A stretch of 64,000 nucleotides of DNA from Saccharomycopsis phalli (lineage: Eukaryota; Ascomycota; Saccharomycetes; Ascoideales; Saccharomycopsidaceae), in assembly GCA_020342235.1 (NCBI GenBank), contig CP073213.1, positions 1,156,501 to 1,220,500 of the forward strand, given 5' to 3'. The translations under genes and the position numbers were made by a program. Below are positions 19,401-27,293 of this stretch, piece by piece. The first letter of the stretch is position 1. Every line of letters begins with the position of its first letter. The notes under the pieces are model-generated. The model did not search any database. It worked only from the letters and a program-made list of their open reading frames with translations, and had not been told where the DNA came from.

Positions 19401-21400
19401 GTCTCAAACTCCTCGAAGCTGTACCGTTCCGCATAACATCTTTCCTTCCAGAAGCCCCGCTTGTCGATGTAGGCATTCAAGTAGTCCTTGAATATGTATG
19501 CGTTGCTGTTGTTCAATGCCATCAATGCGATCTTGATGTACGGAATGTCAATGTACGAGTACAACGTCAAGTACGTGAAGATGATGCTGTTGTTCAGGTC
19601 ACGGATAAGACTTGCGATCTGGCTCTTGTCCATTAATATTGATGTCTTGTTGTCAAGAATGCCTCGAATGAGCTCGGACATATCTGCCGGCTTGAGGATC
19701 GTAGTTTCCTTGACAATGTTCTCAAGACCGTTTTCTCGCTTGGTGTTGCTTTTGCCGCATTTCAAGATATCAAGCGCCAACCGCCGGATCTCGACATTTG
19801 CATCTGTCAAGAGCGCAAGAAGAACAAAGAGAATGCTCGAAACGTTAAGGGTCTCGGACGACGCCTTGAACCGCAGCAACGTCTCAATCCGCACCAAAAG
19901 CGGCACGGCCTTGTCGACAGCAACACGCAAGAGAAAACTGATCAAGGACGCGGGGTTGGAAAACCCAGAGGCGGCAAACGTGTCCCAGACATGGTACTTT
20001 AAGGCGTTGATGTAAACAGGAACCAATTGGAGAAATTCTGGCTCGGCACTTTCCAACAAGAACGACGACAGCAGAGGAGTGAGTTTCTTCACCTTCTCAA
20101 CCATCATCTCCTGCTCGCTGGCCTCTGGTTCTTCTTCCAAGATCGTCACGCCTTCCTCCACGACCTCGCTTCCCAACGTGCTCAAAACCACCACTTCCAA
20201 GTCGGTGAGCTTCATGCCAAACTTGTCTTGGAGAATGCTGAGAAATAGCTCGCGGTTTGCCTGCAAAAAGTGCTCGGTCAAGCGGGTATACTCCAGCTTG
20301 TCGGCACTGGTGAGCACGTGCTGGATCAACTCGGTGATGAGAATCGTCAACAAGCTCTGGGATACACGAGGCATCCGCAGGACAAAGTCCAACACAAACA
20401 TCCCATGGGCGAGACCGGCACGCAACAACGAAATCACCAACTTGTCAGAGAGCGGCATAGTCAACGGAAGCTTCTGGACGGCCTTCAACGCGGGAAATTC
20501 CTCGGGGATTCCCGGGATGCCCTCGTACAATTTCGAGACGGTGACCAACGCCAACTTTTTGTTTGCAGGTTTGGACACCACGAGCTGAACCACCTCCTTG
20601 AGGATATCGTAGCTCAATGGGTATGTCGCATTTACAACTGACACCAACGTGTATCCGGCAATCTGCAAGTCTGGCTTGCTGGTGCTGACAAGCTCGGTGA
20701 CAAATCTCAATAAGATCTTGATCAACACTTTGAGATGTTCCTCGTTGGTGCTGTTGCTGCTGATGCTCGGAAGCACGCTGGCAATGTAAAACACCAACTG
20801 TTTCTTGTACAAGTGTCCGCTAAGCAAGAATTCCGTGTACAAGTGCACAAACTCCAAGTCGCAGAACCCCTTTCGCACCGTTTGCTGCGTTGGGGCCTGG
20901 CTCTTGCTGAACCATGACAAGAGTGGAGGAAGCTTTGGCACAATGTTGAGGGTCTTGAAAAACAAGGGGGTGTCGTAGTACGGCAACATGGACAAGAGGA
21001 GATTCTCGCAGTTGTGTATCTGGATCTGGAACCTCCGAATAAGCCACTCGATCGAGTTGTAACTATACGTCAAGTTCCAGTACGGGCCCAAAAGATGAAT
21101 GTAGTTATTAATCGCATTGTTAAGATCCTCCACCTGGTTCTTCGACAACACATTCCGGTCAATTGAAATCGACGTCTCCGAGAACAAGGAGCTTTTAAAC
21201 GATCTGAATATCGGGTCTATACTAATTAATTGGCCAAGGGCCTCGGCCGAATGCGAGAGAATAGTATGATAGTCCTGTGTCGCAGCTACTTTCGGGTCGT
21301 ATATCAACGACACCGAGTGGAGCTTGTGGCGCGCCTTCCGCTCCAATATTGGAGCCGAGTTCCCATTTGCAATCTTATTGAGCTGGTTCGCCAACGACAT
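16442..21400 (-). CDS. UTP10: U3 snoRNA-associated protein of the SSU processome
   Basis: The product is 1652 aa from the ATG at 21400. The frame is open 15 codons further, but homology begins at MSLANQLNKIA. The N-terminal segment (ERKARHKLHSVSLIYD, then VAATQDY) matches Utp10/HEATR1 closely. The rest is a long alpha-helical HEAT-repeat solenoid, as in the family (1769 aa in S. cerevisiae). Utp10 is part of the t-Utp/UtpA complex, needed for rDNA transcription and early 18S rRNA processing in the nucleolus. It is the longest gene in the window and no intron was seen. Confidence 0.96.
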   Translation of the reverse strand: MSLANQLNKIANGNSAPILERKARHKLHSVSLIYDPKVAATQDYHTILSHSAEALGQLISIDPIFRSFKSSLFSETSISIDRNVLSKNQVEDLNNAINNYIHLLGPYWNLTYSYNSIEWLIRRFQIQIHNCENLLLSMLPYYDTPLFFKTLNIVPKLPPLLSWFSKSQAPTQQTVRKGFCDLEFVHLYTEFLLSGHLYKKQLVFYIASVLPSISSNSTNEEHLKVLIKILLRFVTELVSTSKPDLQIAGYTLVSVVNATYPLSYDILKEVVQLVVSKPANKKLALVTVSKLYEGIPGIPEEFPALKAVQKLPLTMPLSDKLVISLLRAGLAHGMFVLDFVLRMPRVSQSLLTILITELIQHVLTSADKLEYTRLTEHFLQANRELFLSILQDKFGMKLTDLEVVVLSTLGSEVVEEGVTILEEEPEASEQEMMVEKVKKLTPLLSSFLLESAEPEFLQLVPVYINALKYHVWDTFAASGFSNPASLISFLLRVAVDKAVPLLVRIETLLRFKASSETLNVSSILFVLLALLTDANVEIRRLALDILKCGKSNTKRENGLENIVKETTILKPADMSELIRGILDNKTSILMDKSQIASLIRDLNNSIIFTYLTLYSYIDIPYIKIALMALNNSNAYIFKDYLNAYIDKRGFWKERCYAERYSFEEFETQTLALLDFKKNSILICLQFIQKALDSDVDELVNRVFDVLAVKFAGLKSEYQIGLVLSILENDKLDAALLQSLPLSLELFNKLFEKYSLFDTSSGSTTGQEKRRRRSSSKAMKNIQVAKMAETHLKNIIVLLETFEKFVPLFIPTNELVANLFNLLNDLETLGHDGNLPILYSQECLTNCLYIIIKNSIKHDVKLKSVRPDMLVSIIRSSNSPQLQNRLLLVISELAVLEPEFILHSIMPIFTFMGTFTVKQDDEYSFYVIEQTLSKVIPVLSKQDDVEFLLTNFMAAFNHIPRHRRVKLFYHLASILGADQSCHIILFLLGKNYFKRREMRLEFIKSFLAKFDAKDILVVVRKYLQIYVEVDEISPDEEGASTLQTKAFFSDLTIGELPAFKKNVVLFLNKVVEELLTSLKLQVSTILLDSRANNQSLLEEYNRTLGTVVELLNQSPDNIQPVFNSLLSNLLTLLPINYFIKSINPFLSNPNMLNNIIFLAQKQFNNELVSDISNESGNVFLDQLIDILQQTEDPALSQTVLTTSGLLIKKYDIEEDKINRLLLLVLDQTYDLAELIVCKLNLLSNIVMKLGMKILKYFNQIIPWAIGLFYGFAENKSNGLLQTSVILLYTSFIKKLPQMMVSYLPSILVQLLNQNDISKDVKLSVMNVVYSDVDSVALFKVLVKLWCDTDSALVKVPTSIALFLNILSETITNLNKNSCVNNANLFLKFLLANFEFLKSNKDLDKNTINKIESLLFDCQLKYVVKLNDKNFRPIFSLLVDWCFSNNQLREHEDYLRIIIFLKFFNKLQENLKSIITNYYTYFLDKIEGVVQASSQETDDGVSTSLMRLVLISLNSSFRYDQEDYWVVNNRFDNIGMLLCNQLSSINPKLNKHLIKALTSFAINVSKVEEHKKTLNKQLIGHLKEDGNGKFVSIKVFENIYMKVGSAWLSLLPQLVPMIAELLEDDDEKIELEVRKGLVKVIEDVLGESLDKYLE

Positions 21401-22977
21401 GAGAGTAAAGAGCAGAGATGAAAAAAATTTTTTTAGACAAGACATTGCAGATAGGTGCGTGCCGTTGCGTCGGCGACTGCACTCGCCCAGCGTGCGTCTG
21501 GGGTCGACGCCACATATTTTTCCAAAGGCCCGTTTGTGGAATCTACAAACCGCAGCACTTGATTACCGGCCCATACTTCCCTGCAGCATACGGCTTGACA
21601 CCTAAAGTCGCACCATACAATGCAACAAGCAGGATCATATGATAAGATGCGGTTCTGGGTTTTCAAACAACCCTGGTTCATCGCTAGTCTTAAATTAGGC
21701 CTCGTAATTTTCGAGGGTTGCTTGATCTCAAAGCTTTGATAGTGTTCCAGACCGCTATTCCAAGCGTTTGTGATACAATTTCCACGTTACAATGTATAAG
21801 CATATACCCAGTTGATTCAAATCATGTCGTTTTTCCGCTGAAATTTTGCCGAGTTTAATTTATAGTTACGAGTCACTAATATCACTACACATAACATGGC
21901 ACAGTGCATTAGTATTTATGACAAACATACCAGGCATATTCCAGTATCGTACGAGTCCCGGCCGGTATGGTGCCGGAATTTACAACTACAATGTGAGATC
22001 AAAGATCTCCAGCCAGTGGGTTGCGATCGGCACATCTGGTATATGAAATACCATTTACAAATTATATATCTTGACAACAATTAGACCACTATAATGCAAC
22101 TGATTCGTTATACGTCATAATGGAACTCGGTCTTGCCTAAAGAATGTCAGACCTCCAAGAGGCTATTGTTGATTATTATAATGAGCTGTACTCATACAAG
22201 AGCCGACCCGGTATTGTATTCTGAGCCAATAGACGGTAGTTTTACTCCCAGCTACTAATATCTGGCTTCTTGGTGGCTTGTCTGAAAGTTGACTCAATCA
22301 CAACAGAAACTTCTGTACTCCAAAGCAATGATAATAACCGATATTATTGATGGTATTTAAGTAACAATCCTTTGCTCTAAATTCTCCAATATTTACAGAC
22401 TTTCTTGGTAACACTTATGCTAATTACCGAGACTTTTAGACTGCTTCCATTTTGAATACTGAACGCCTGGGTAGACTCCTAGTACGTAAAACTCATATAG
22501 ATGGTTGTAAACACACTCTTTTACAATTATTTATAAATGGCATAATTCTAAAAATATTAATCAGTATTTTTACAGTCTTGGAACTATCTCAAAATGCATA
22601 TCGCTTCTTCTGCCAACTCAAATACATTCACAATGTATAACAGAATTTATTCAACGCTTCTGCTATAACACTTATATCGAGTTAATCAATAAGATAATAA
22701 GAGTAACTACAAATATAAGTTGTAAATAGTTCTAAAGTGAACTTAAGATATCCCATTACTAGCAACTTAAACAGCTATTTATACTTTTCCTAAGAATGGA
22801 TTTGTACTTGTGTAATATGTGGGACACTCCGAACACAATCACAATAGTACTAAGGAACACAATCACAACATTATCACAGGGTACAATCACGTGAAGAGTA
22901 GTCTTGACCTTTTCTCGTTACACAATGCTCCCCAACTGACTTGTCAAATAGTCTTCACCAAAAAAATTGACAGAAAA
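21401..22977. other. AT-rich intergenic region, no gene recognised
   Basis: This 1.6 kb separates the UTP10 start from tRNA-Gly. It contains only small open frames without recognisable content. Short direct repeats of GGAACACAATCACAA type lie near 22830-22890, with a CACGTG just after them. No retroelement end could be identified with confidence. Confidence 0.5.
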
Positions 22978-23049
22978 GGGTGGTTAGTGTAGTGGTTATC
23001 ATCTATGCCTTCCAAGCATGGGACCGGGGTTCGATTCTCCGACCACTCA
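22978..23049 (+). tRNA. tRNA-Gly (anticodon UCC)
   Basis: The 72 nt sequence folds as a cloverleaf. The acceptor stem is GGGTGGT with ACCACTC and discriminator A. The anticodon stem TATGC/GCATG closes the loop CTTCCAA with anticodon TCC. The T arm is CGGGG-TTCGATT-CTCCG. The D arm (TAGTGTAGTGGTTATCA) is identical to that I recall for the S. cerevisiae tRNA-Gly(UCC). No intron is present. A T-rich terminator follows within about 10 bases. Confidence 0.95.
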
Positions 23050-23094
23050 TTTCTTTTTTGCATTTAATTTTTTTTTGACATTGACATTAATACA

Positions 23095-23715
23095 ATGTTG
23101 TTGTACATTGTGATCTTGGTAATTGCGCTGGCGTTTTTATTACGATTGAGCTACATTCTTCCATTTTCAAATATTGCGAAAGTAAAGAGAAAAGTGAGTA
23201 GTAATGGCCAGTTGATGATATTGCTTGGGTCTGGAGGACATACTGGGGAGATGATGAGGTTGGTGGAGAATGTTGACCAGAAGAAGTTTGAGAAAATTAC
23301 ATGGATTGTCACTGAAGGGGACCATGCATCTATGACACGAGCAGGAAGCTTCAAGACTGATTTGAAGACGGAAATAGTTGTTTTACCTCGGGCACGTAAA
23401 GTGGGACAGAGTTATCTAACTTCAGTCTTTACCACATTGCACTGCCTTCTAAAGACATTTCAGATGCTCGTGAGTCGAAGAATGCCGTGTTTAGTAATGT
23501 GTAATGGTCCTGGGACGTCGGTTCCATTATGCTACATGGTTGTGTTGTTGAATGTTGTGCGGAGAAGAAGTGTGTTGGTGTATGTGGAGAGCTTAGCACG
23601 GGTGAAGCGTCTTAGTTTAAGTGGACGGTTGTTGTATCCTGTTGTGGATCGATTTATAGTTCAATGGGACAGTTTGGTGAGTCTGCGGGTTGAATACTAT
23701 GGAATAATGGTATAA
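23095..23715 (+). CDS. ALG14: UDP-GlcNAc transferase subunit ALG14
   Basis: The product is 206 aa. An N-terminal membrane anchor (residues 1-24) is followed by the Alg14 domain with LGSGGHTGEM (44-53), a central MCNGPGTSVPLCYM and VESLARVKRLSLSGRLLYP near residue 165. Alg14 recruits the catalytic subunit Alg13 to the cytosolic face of the ER, and together they add the second GlcNAc to the dolichol-linked N-glycan precursor. The length is slightly short of the S. cerevisiae protein (237 aa). It starts 45 bp after tRNA-Gly. Confidence 0.95.
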   Translation: MLLYIVILVIALAFLLRLSYILPFSNIAKVKRKVSSNGQLMILLGSGGHTGEMMRLVENVDQKKFEKITWIVTEGDHASMTRAGSFKTDLKTEIVVLPRARKVGQSYLTSVFTTLHCLLKTFQMLVSRRMPCLVMCNGPGTSVPLCYMVVLLNVVRRRSVLVYVESLARVKRLSLSGRLLYPVVDRFIVQWDSLVSLRVEYYGIMV

Positions 23716-24614
23716 TAGGGCCAGAGGAGAAAGATGTTGAGATTTGATAGAGGAATACGATTATAGAATGAGATGTAGAGCGAGGGTAGAGGAAAGGAAG
23801 TAATTACAGATGATCAGTTTATGAATATATCAGTTTGTAGAAATATCAGTGTATGGATCAGTGTATGGATTAGGTCATGAATCAGTTTATGAATCAATTT
23901 ACAAATCTGTTTATGATCAGTGTATGATCAGTGTATGATCAGTGTATGGAACTATCTGCTAGTGCAGACTTGATACACAACAAAATAAATACGCACAGAA
24001 TTAGTTTATGCCACATCATATGTGCAATCTTTATCATGTCTCATTAGTTCAAACAACAAATTATAGTTACTTTTTTTGCGGGGACCGGGTCTACTATTAT
24101 GATTGAAATACCATGCAAAAACAGCAGGTTAAGAGCAATACCCTGACATACCACGCAGAACCAATGCTTACTAATGTGTCCCTGGTTTAGATCCAGATTT
24201 ATACAACGGGTACCACAGTGTCCCAACAGTTTGCAATTTAGACTTCCGAGCATGTGCCTAACGAATTAGCCAGAGATAATGGCAAGAAACCACGTATTGT
24301 AACTTCAAGTCTATAGTATCAAGTATACAATCTGTACAATCTGTCTATGCTGATCTGCAAGATCCAGGTCTAGCCTGACAAAATTGCATCAACCCACAAT
24401 TGAGGATTGACGAGTTTTGTACCTGGGGATATCATAAAATATATTACAGCCACTGACTAAACGAATACGCTGCGGAATGCACAAGGATGTTGTTTTTGTT
24501 GGCTTTATACCCAGAGCCATGGGGACGTTTGGAATGCTATATTGACGCCGCACTAGTCTACAACGGTTCATAAATTTCATCATCTATTTCAAAGGGCTAC
24601 CCAGTAACCACAGC
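23716..24614. repeat. Intergenic with minisatellite
   Basis: Imperfect repeats of ATCAGTGTATG and ATCAGTTTATGA lie at about 23812-23950 after the ALG14 stop codon. The remaining 660 bp between converging genes shows no recognisable gene. Confidence 0.6.
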
Positions 24615-25262
24615 CTAATCCTTTGTCCGCTTAGGGCCCTTCTTCTTGCGCTTTCCGGCGTTCAAATGGGTTCGGTAGTGCTGCATGCAGTTATCCTGGC
24701 GAGCAAATTTGCTCTCACAGCCAGGATGTGGGCACTGATGCTTTCTCTCGCCCGTGTGTATTCGCATGTGACGTGCCAAGTGGCCCAGAGTGGTGAAACA
24801 TTTGTCACATGTCTTGCACTGGTAGCGCTTTGGGTCCTTTTGCTTCTTGCGCTTGACCTCGTTGTCGGAATCGTCCACTGACTCTGGAGAATGTGCGAGC
24901 GGCAGGGTTTCCATGCTCTCTGAGTAGGATGCCGACGGTTGAGGAGGTGGAGGCGTGATGCTGATGTTTCGCTGTATTGGAGACTCATTGATTGGTCGTA
25001 GGTGGAAGTGTCGTATTATAGAGGCGTCGTCGGTGACTGGCGAGAAGATCTTGATTGGTATTAGAGCTGGCAACTTGTTAGAAGTGTCGTACAGACGAAG
25101 AGTGTTGATTTCCGGAAGCTGTGGCCCAGCTTTCGGCTCCTGGAAGTTCTGGGTCGGATGCAAATTTATGGCATAATAATTCAGCGAGTGGTTCTTGTAT
25201 TTGATTGGCGAGTTGCTCTCGAGAGAGTAGTCGCTTAGCTTGAATGGCTTTATTGAAGGCAT
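24615..25262 (-). CDS. C2H2 zinc-finger repressor of the NRG1/NRG2 type
   Basis: The product is 215 aa. Two adjacent C2H2 fingers occupy about residues 143-195 (CKTCDKCFTTLGHLARHMR, then CPHPGCESKFARQDNCMQH). The pair, with the linker HTGERKHQCPH and the ending YRTH-N-GKRKKK, matches yeast Nrg1/Nrg2, which bind glucose-repressed and hyphal gene promoters and recruit Tup1-Ssn6. The N-terminal part is Pro and Ser rich and unstructured, and the C-terminal tail is basic. A second group, the Mig-type repressors, has a similar finger pair, but finger 2 here favours Nrg. Target genes cannot be told from the sequence. Confidence 0.85.
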   Translation of the reverse strand: MPSIKPFKLSDYSLESNSPIKYKNHSLNYYAINLHPTQNFQEPKAGPQLPEINTLRLYDTSNKLPALIPIKIFSPVTDDASIIRHFHLRPINESPIQRNISITPPPPQPSASYSESMETLPLAHSPESVDDSDNEVKRKKQKDPKRYQCKTCDKCFTTLGHLARHMRIHTGERKHQCPHPGCESKFARQDNCMQHYRTHLNAGKRKKKGPKRTKD

Positions 25263-25994
25263 ATTGTAGTGAAGAAAATGTCGACTTGAGAAAATTTACT
25301 TGATTTTAAGGGTTGGCTTGGCCTGCTGGGCGTTTCTTGGCTTAGCATGCATGCAGGTTAGTGCGCCACAATGCTGGGGTACTAGCCAGAACCAGTGTTG
25401 GACCTTGTGGGGAAAGCCCCAATTTAAAAGCTAGCAATACCAATGGACAAGCTGGCAAATGGCTGAGCATCCAAAGAGGGCAGCTGGTCGATTTGCTGTT
25501 GGGCATAACCAGTGGTATTGACATCGATCGCGCAACTCTTGGCGAAACCAGACCCTTGTTGGATTCTCCATGCTGCCTTATCGTTGCGCGATTTTCTGCA
25601 CATTCTTCCAAGACAATCTTTGTTTCGGTCGTATTCCCGCATGCTGCGATGCATATACTATTATTACACAAAGTCCAACTGCGCATACCCATGCACTTCC
25701 ATTTAGAACCGCACCAAGCCTCTGCGCTTAGTCATATTTTTGACAACTTTGCCAAGACTTACCAGTCCCCTAGCATGTGGGCCCCTTTAACGGTCTACTC
25801 GTATTTGCGCCTTCATATCGCGTAATGGCTACTCTACAGCATCACAAACGGCCACTCGCCCATCAGATAACATTCTTGCCTCTGGCTTCATCGGCTGTTC
25901 CGCTGCCCATCCCTACCGAGCAAAGCGGGGTCCAGCACGTGACGTAGACACCTGTTTTTTTTTTTTTTCTTCTGGGCGTAGCCTCGTATTCAAA
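25263..25994. other. Divergent promoter region
   Basis: This 732 bp lies between the NRG1-like gene and the oxidase gene. A CACGTG is at about 25936-25941 and a long T tract just upstream of the oxidase ATG. No other gene was recognised. Confidence 0.5.
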
Positions 25995-27094
25995 ATGACA
26001 AAAGTAGTAGTCGTCGGGTAAGAAGGTTTTATACGATCACTAAGATTACTAATTCCAGTGCCGGTGTTACTGGGTTGACTTCCGCTCTTCTTCTCCTCAA
26101 ACAAGGCTATGATGTTTCTGTGATTGGCCGCTCGATTCCTGGGGACATTGATCCCTACTACGCTTCTCCCATGGCAGGGGCGCAGTGGATGTCTTTTGCT
26201 GGACATAATGAGGAGAAATTCCAAAATTGGGACAAGCCCGGGTACTACGAGTTTCTTCGTTTGGCTGAGTGCGAACCCACATCAGGGATACACAAGGTGA
26301 AGATCGATGTATACGTGACCAAGGAGCACGCCTCAGAGTACCGTGCCCCATGGTTCAAGTACTTGGTCAAGGACTTTGAGGAGCTCACACCAGCCAACTG
26401 TAAGTTTCCGAGCGACGAGCTTGTCTGTGGGTTTCGGTTCACCACTGTCACCATCACCACACCACACTATTTGGCGTATCTCCAGGCACAGATTATCAAG
26501 CTTGGAGGCACGGTTTCCAGGGCCACTGTAACTGATCTTGCGCATGCCGACCTGTTCCACCACAGCGGTACTGTTCCTGATTTGGTTGTCAACGCCTCTG
26601 GGTATTTAGCGAAGCATTTAGCTGGTGACGACAACATGTATCCAATCAAGGGCCAGATCATCATTGTGAGAAACTCCTGCTCGCAGCAGTACGTCATCGA
26701 GGCGGGGCTCAAGGATGCAGAATATGCTGACGAGCCGTTTTACATTTTTCCTCGAAAGGAGGGGGGGTGCATCATTGGCGGCATATACGAACCTGTAGCC
26801 GATTTCGACCATACCATCGATACAAAGTTGACCCAGCGGATCCTTGCGCGGGCAAAGAAGTATGTTCCCGAGTTGTTGGACGACACAAAGTTCAAGGGCA
26901 ACAAGTCCGAGCTCGATGTGGTTACCCAGTACACTGCGTTCCGCCCAGCGAGAAAGGGCGGGATCCGCGTCGAGCGTCAGGGTAAGATTATCCACAACTA
27001 TGGTGCGGGGGGCACTGGCTATCAGAGCTCATACGGGACTGCTGAGGACGTTGTAAAACTTGCTAACGAGTATGTAGCGCGATCTAAGTTTTGA
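25995..27094 (+). CDS. D-amino-acid oxidase, peroxisomal, with a 41 nt intron
   Basis: Exon 1 is 25995-26017, the intron 26018-26058 and exon 2 26059-27094, giving 352 aa. Splicing reconstitutes the FAD-binding start MTKVVVVGAGVTGLTSA (GAGVTG at residues 8-13), which the intron splits. Other family segments are VNASGYLAKHLAGD, YPIKGQIIIVRN, and the substrate Arg in AFRPARKGGIRVE followed by NYGAGGTGYQSSYG. The enzyme oxidises D-amino acids to keto acids, ammonia and hydrogen peroxide. The C-terminus is SKF, a PTS1 variant also seen in yeast catalase A, so a peroxisomal location is likely. The PEX11-family protein upstream acts in the same organelle. Confidence 0.95.
26018..26058 (+). other. 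Mini-intron of the oxidase gene (41 nt)
   Basis: It starts GTAAGA and ends ACTAATTCCAG. The branch-like CTAAT lies two bases before CAG. It splits the dinucleotide-binding Gly motif, so its removal is required for function. Confidence 0.93.
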
Positions 27095-27293
27095 TTTAGT
27101 GTGAAGATCTAAAATGCAGACTTGCAGATTTCTCAGGTACAATTATGTATAGAGGACTAGCCACCACGAGGTACTCGCGTATTTTTCAGTCAGGTACAGA
27201 CGTATCCAGCACTAAATCTTTAAACACTCAATGTTCTAGAGCAATACGCTAGCGAATATCAAAGAATAATAGTATTATCTAGTAGCATCACGT

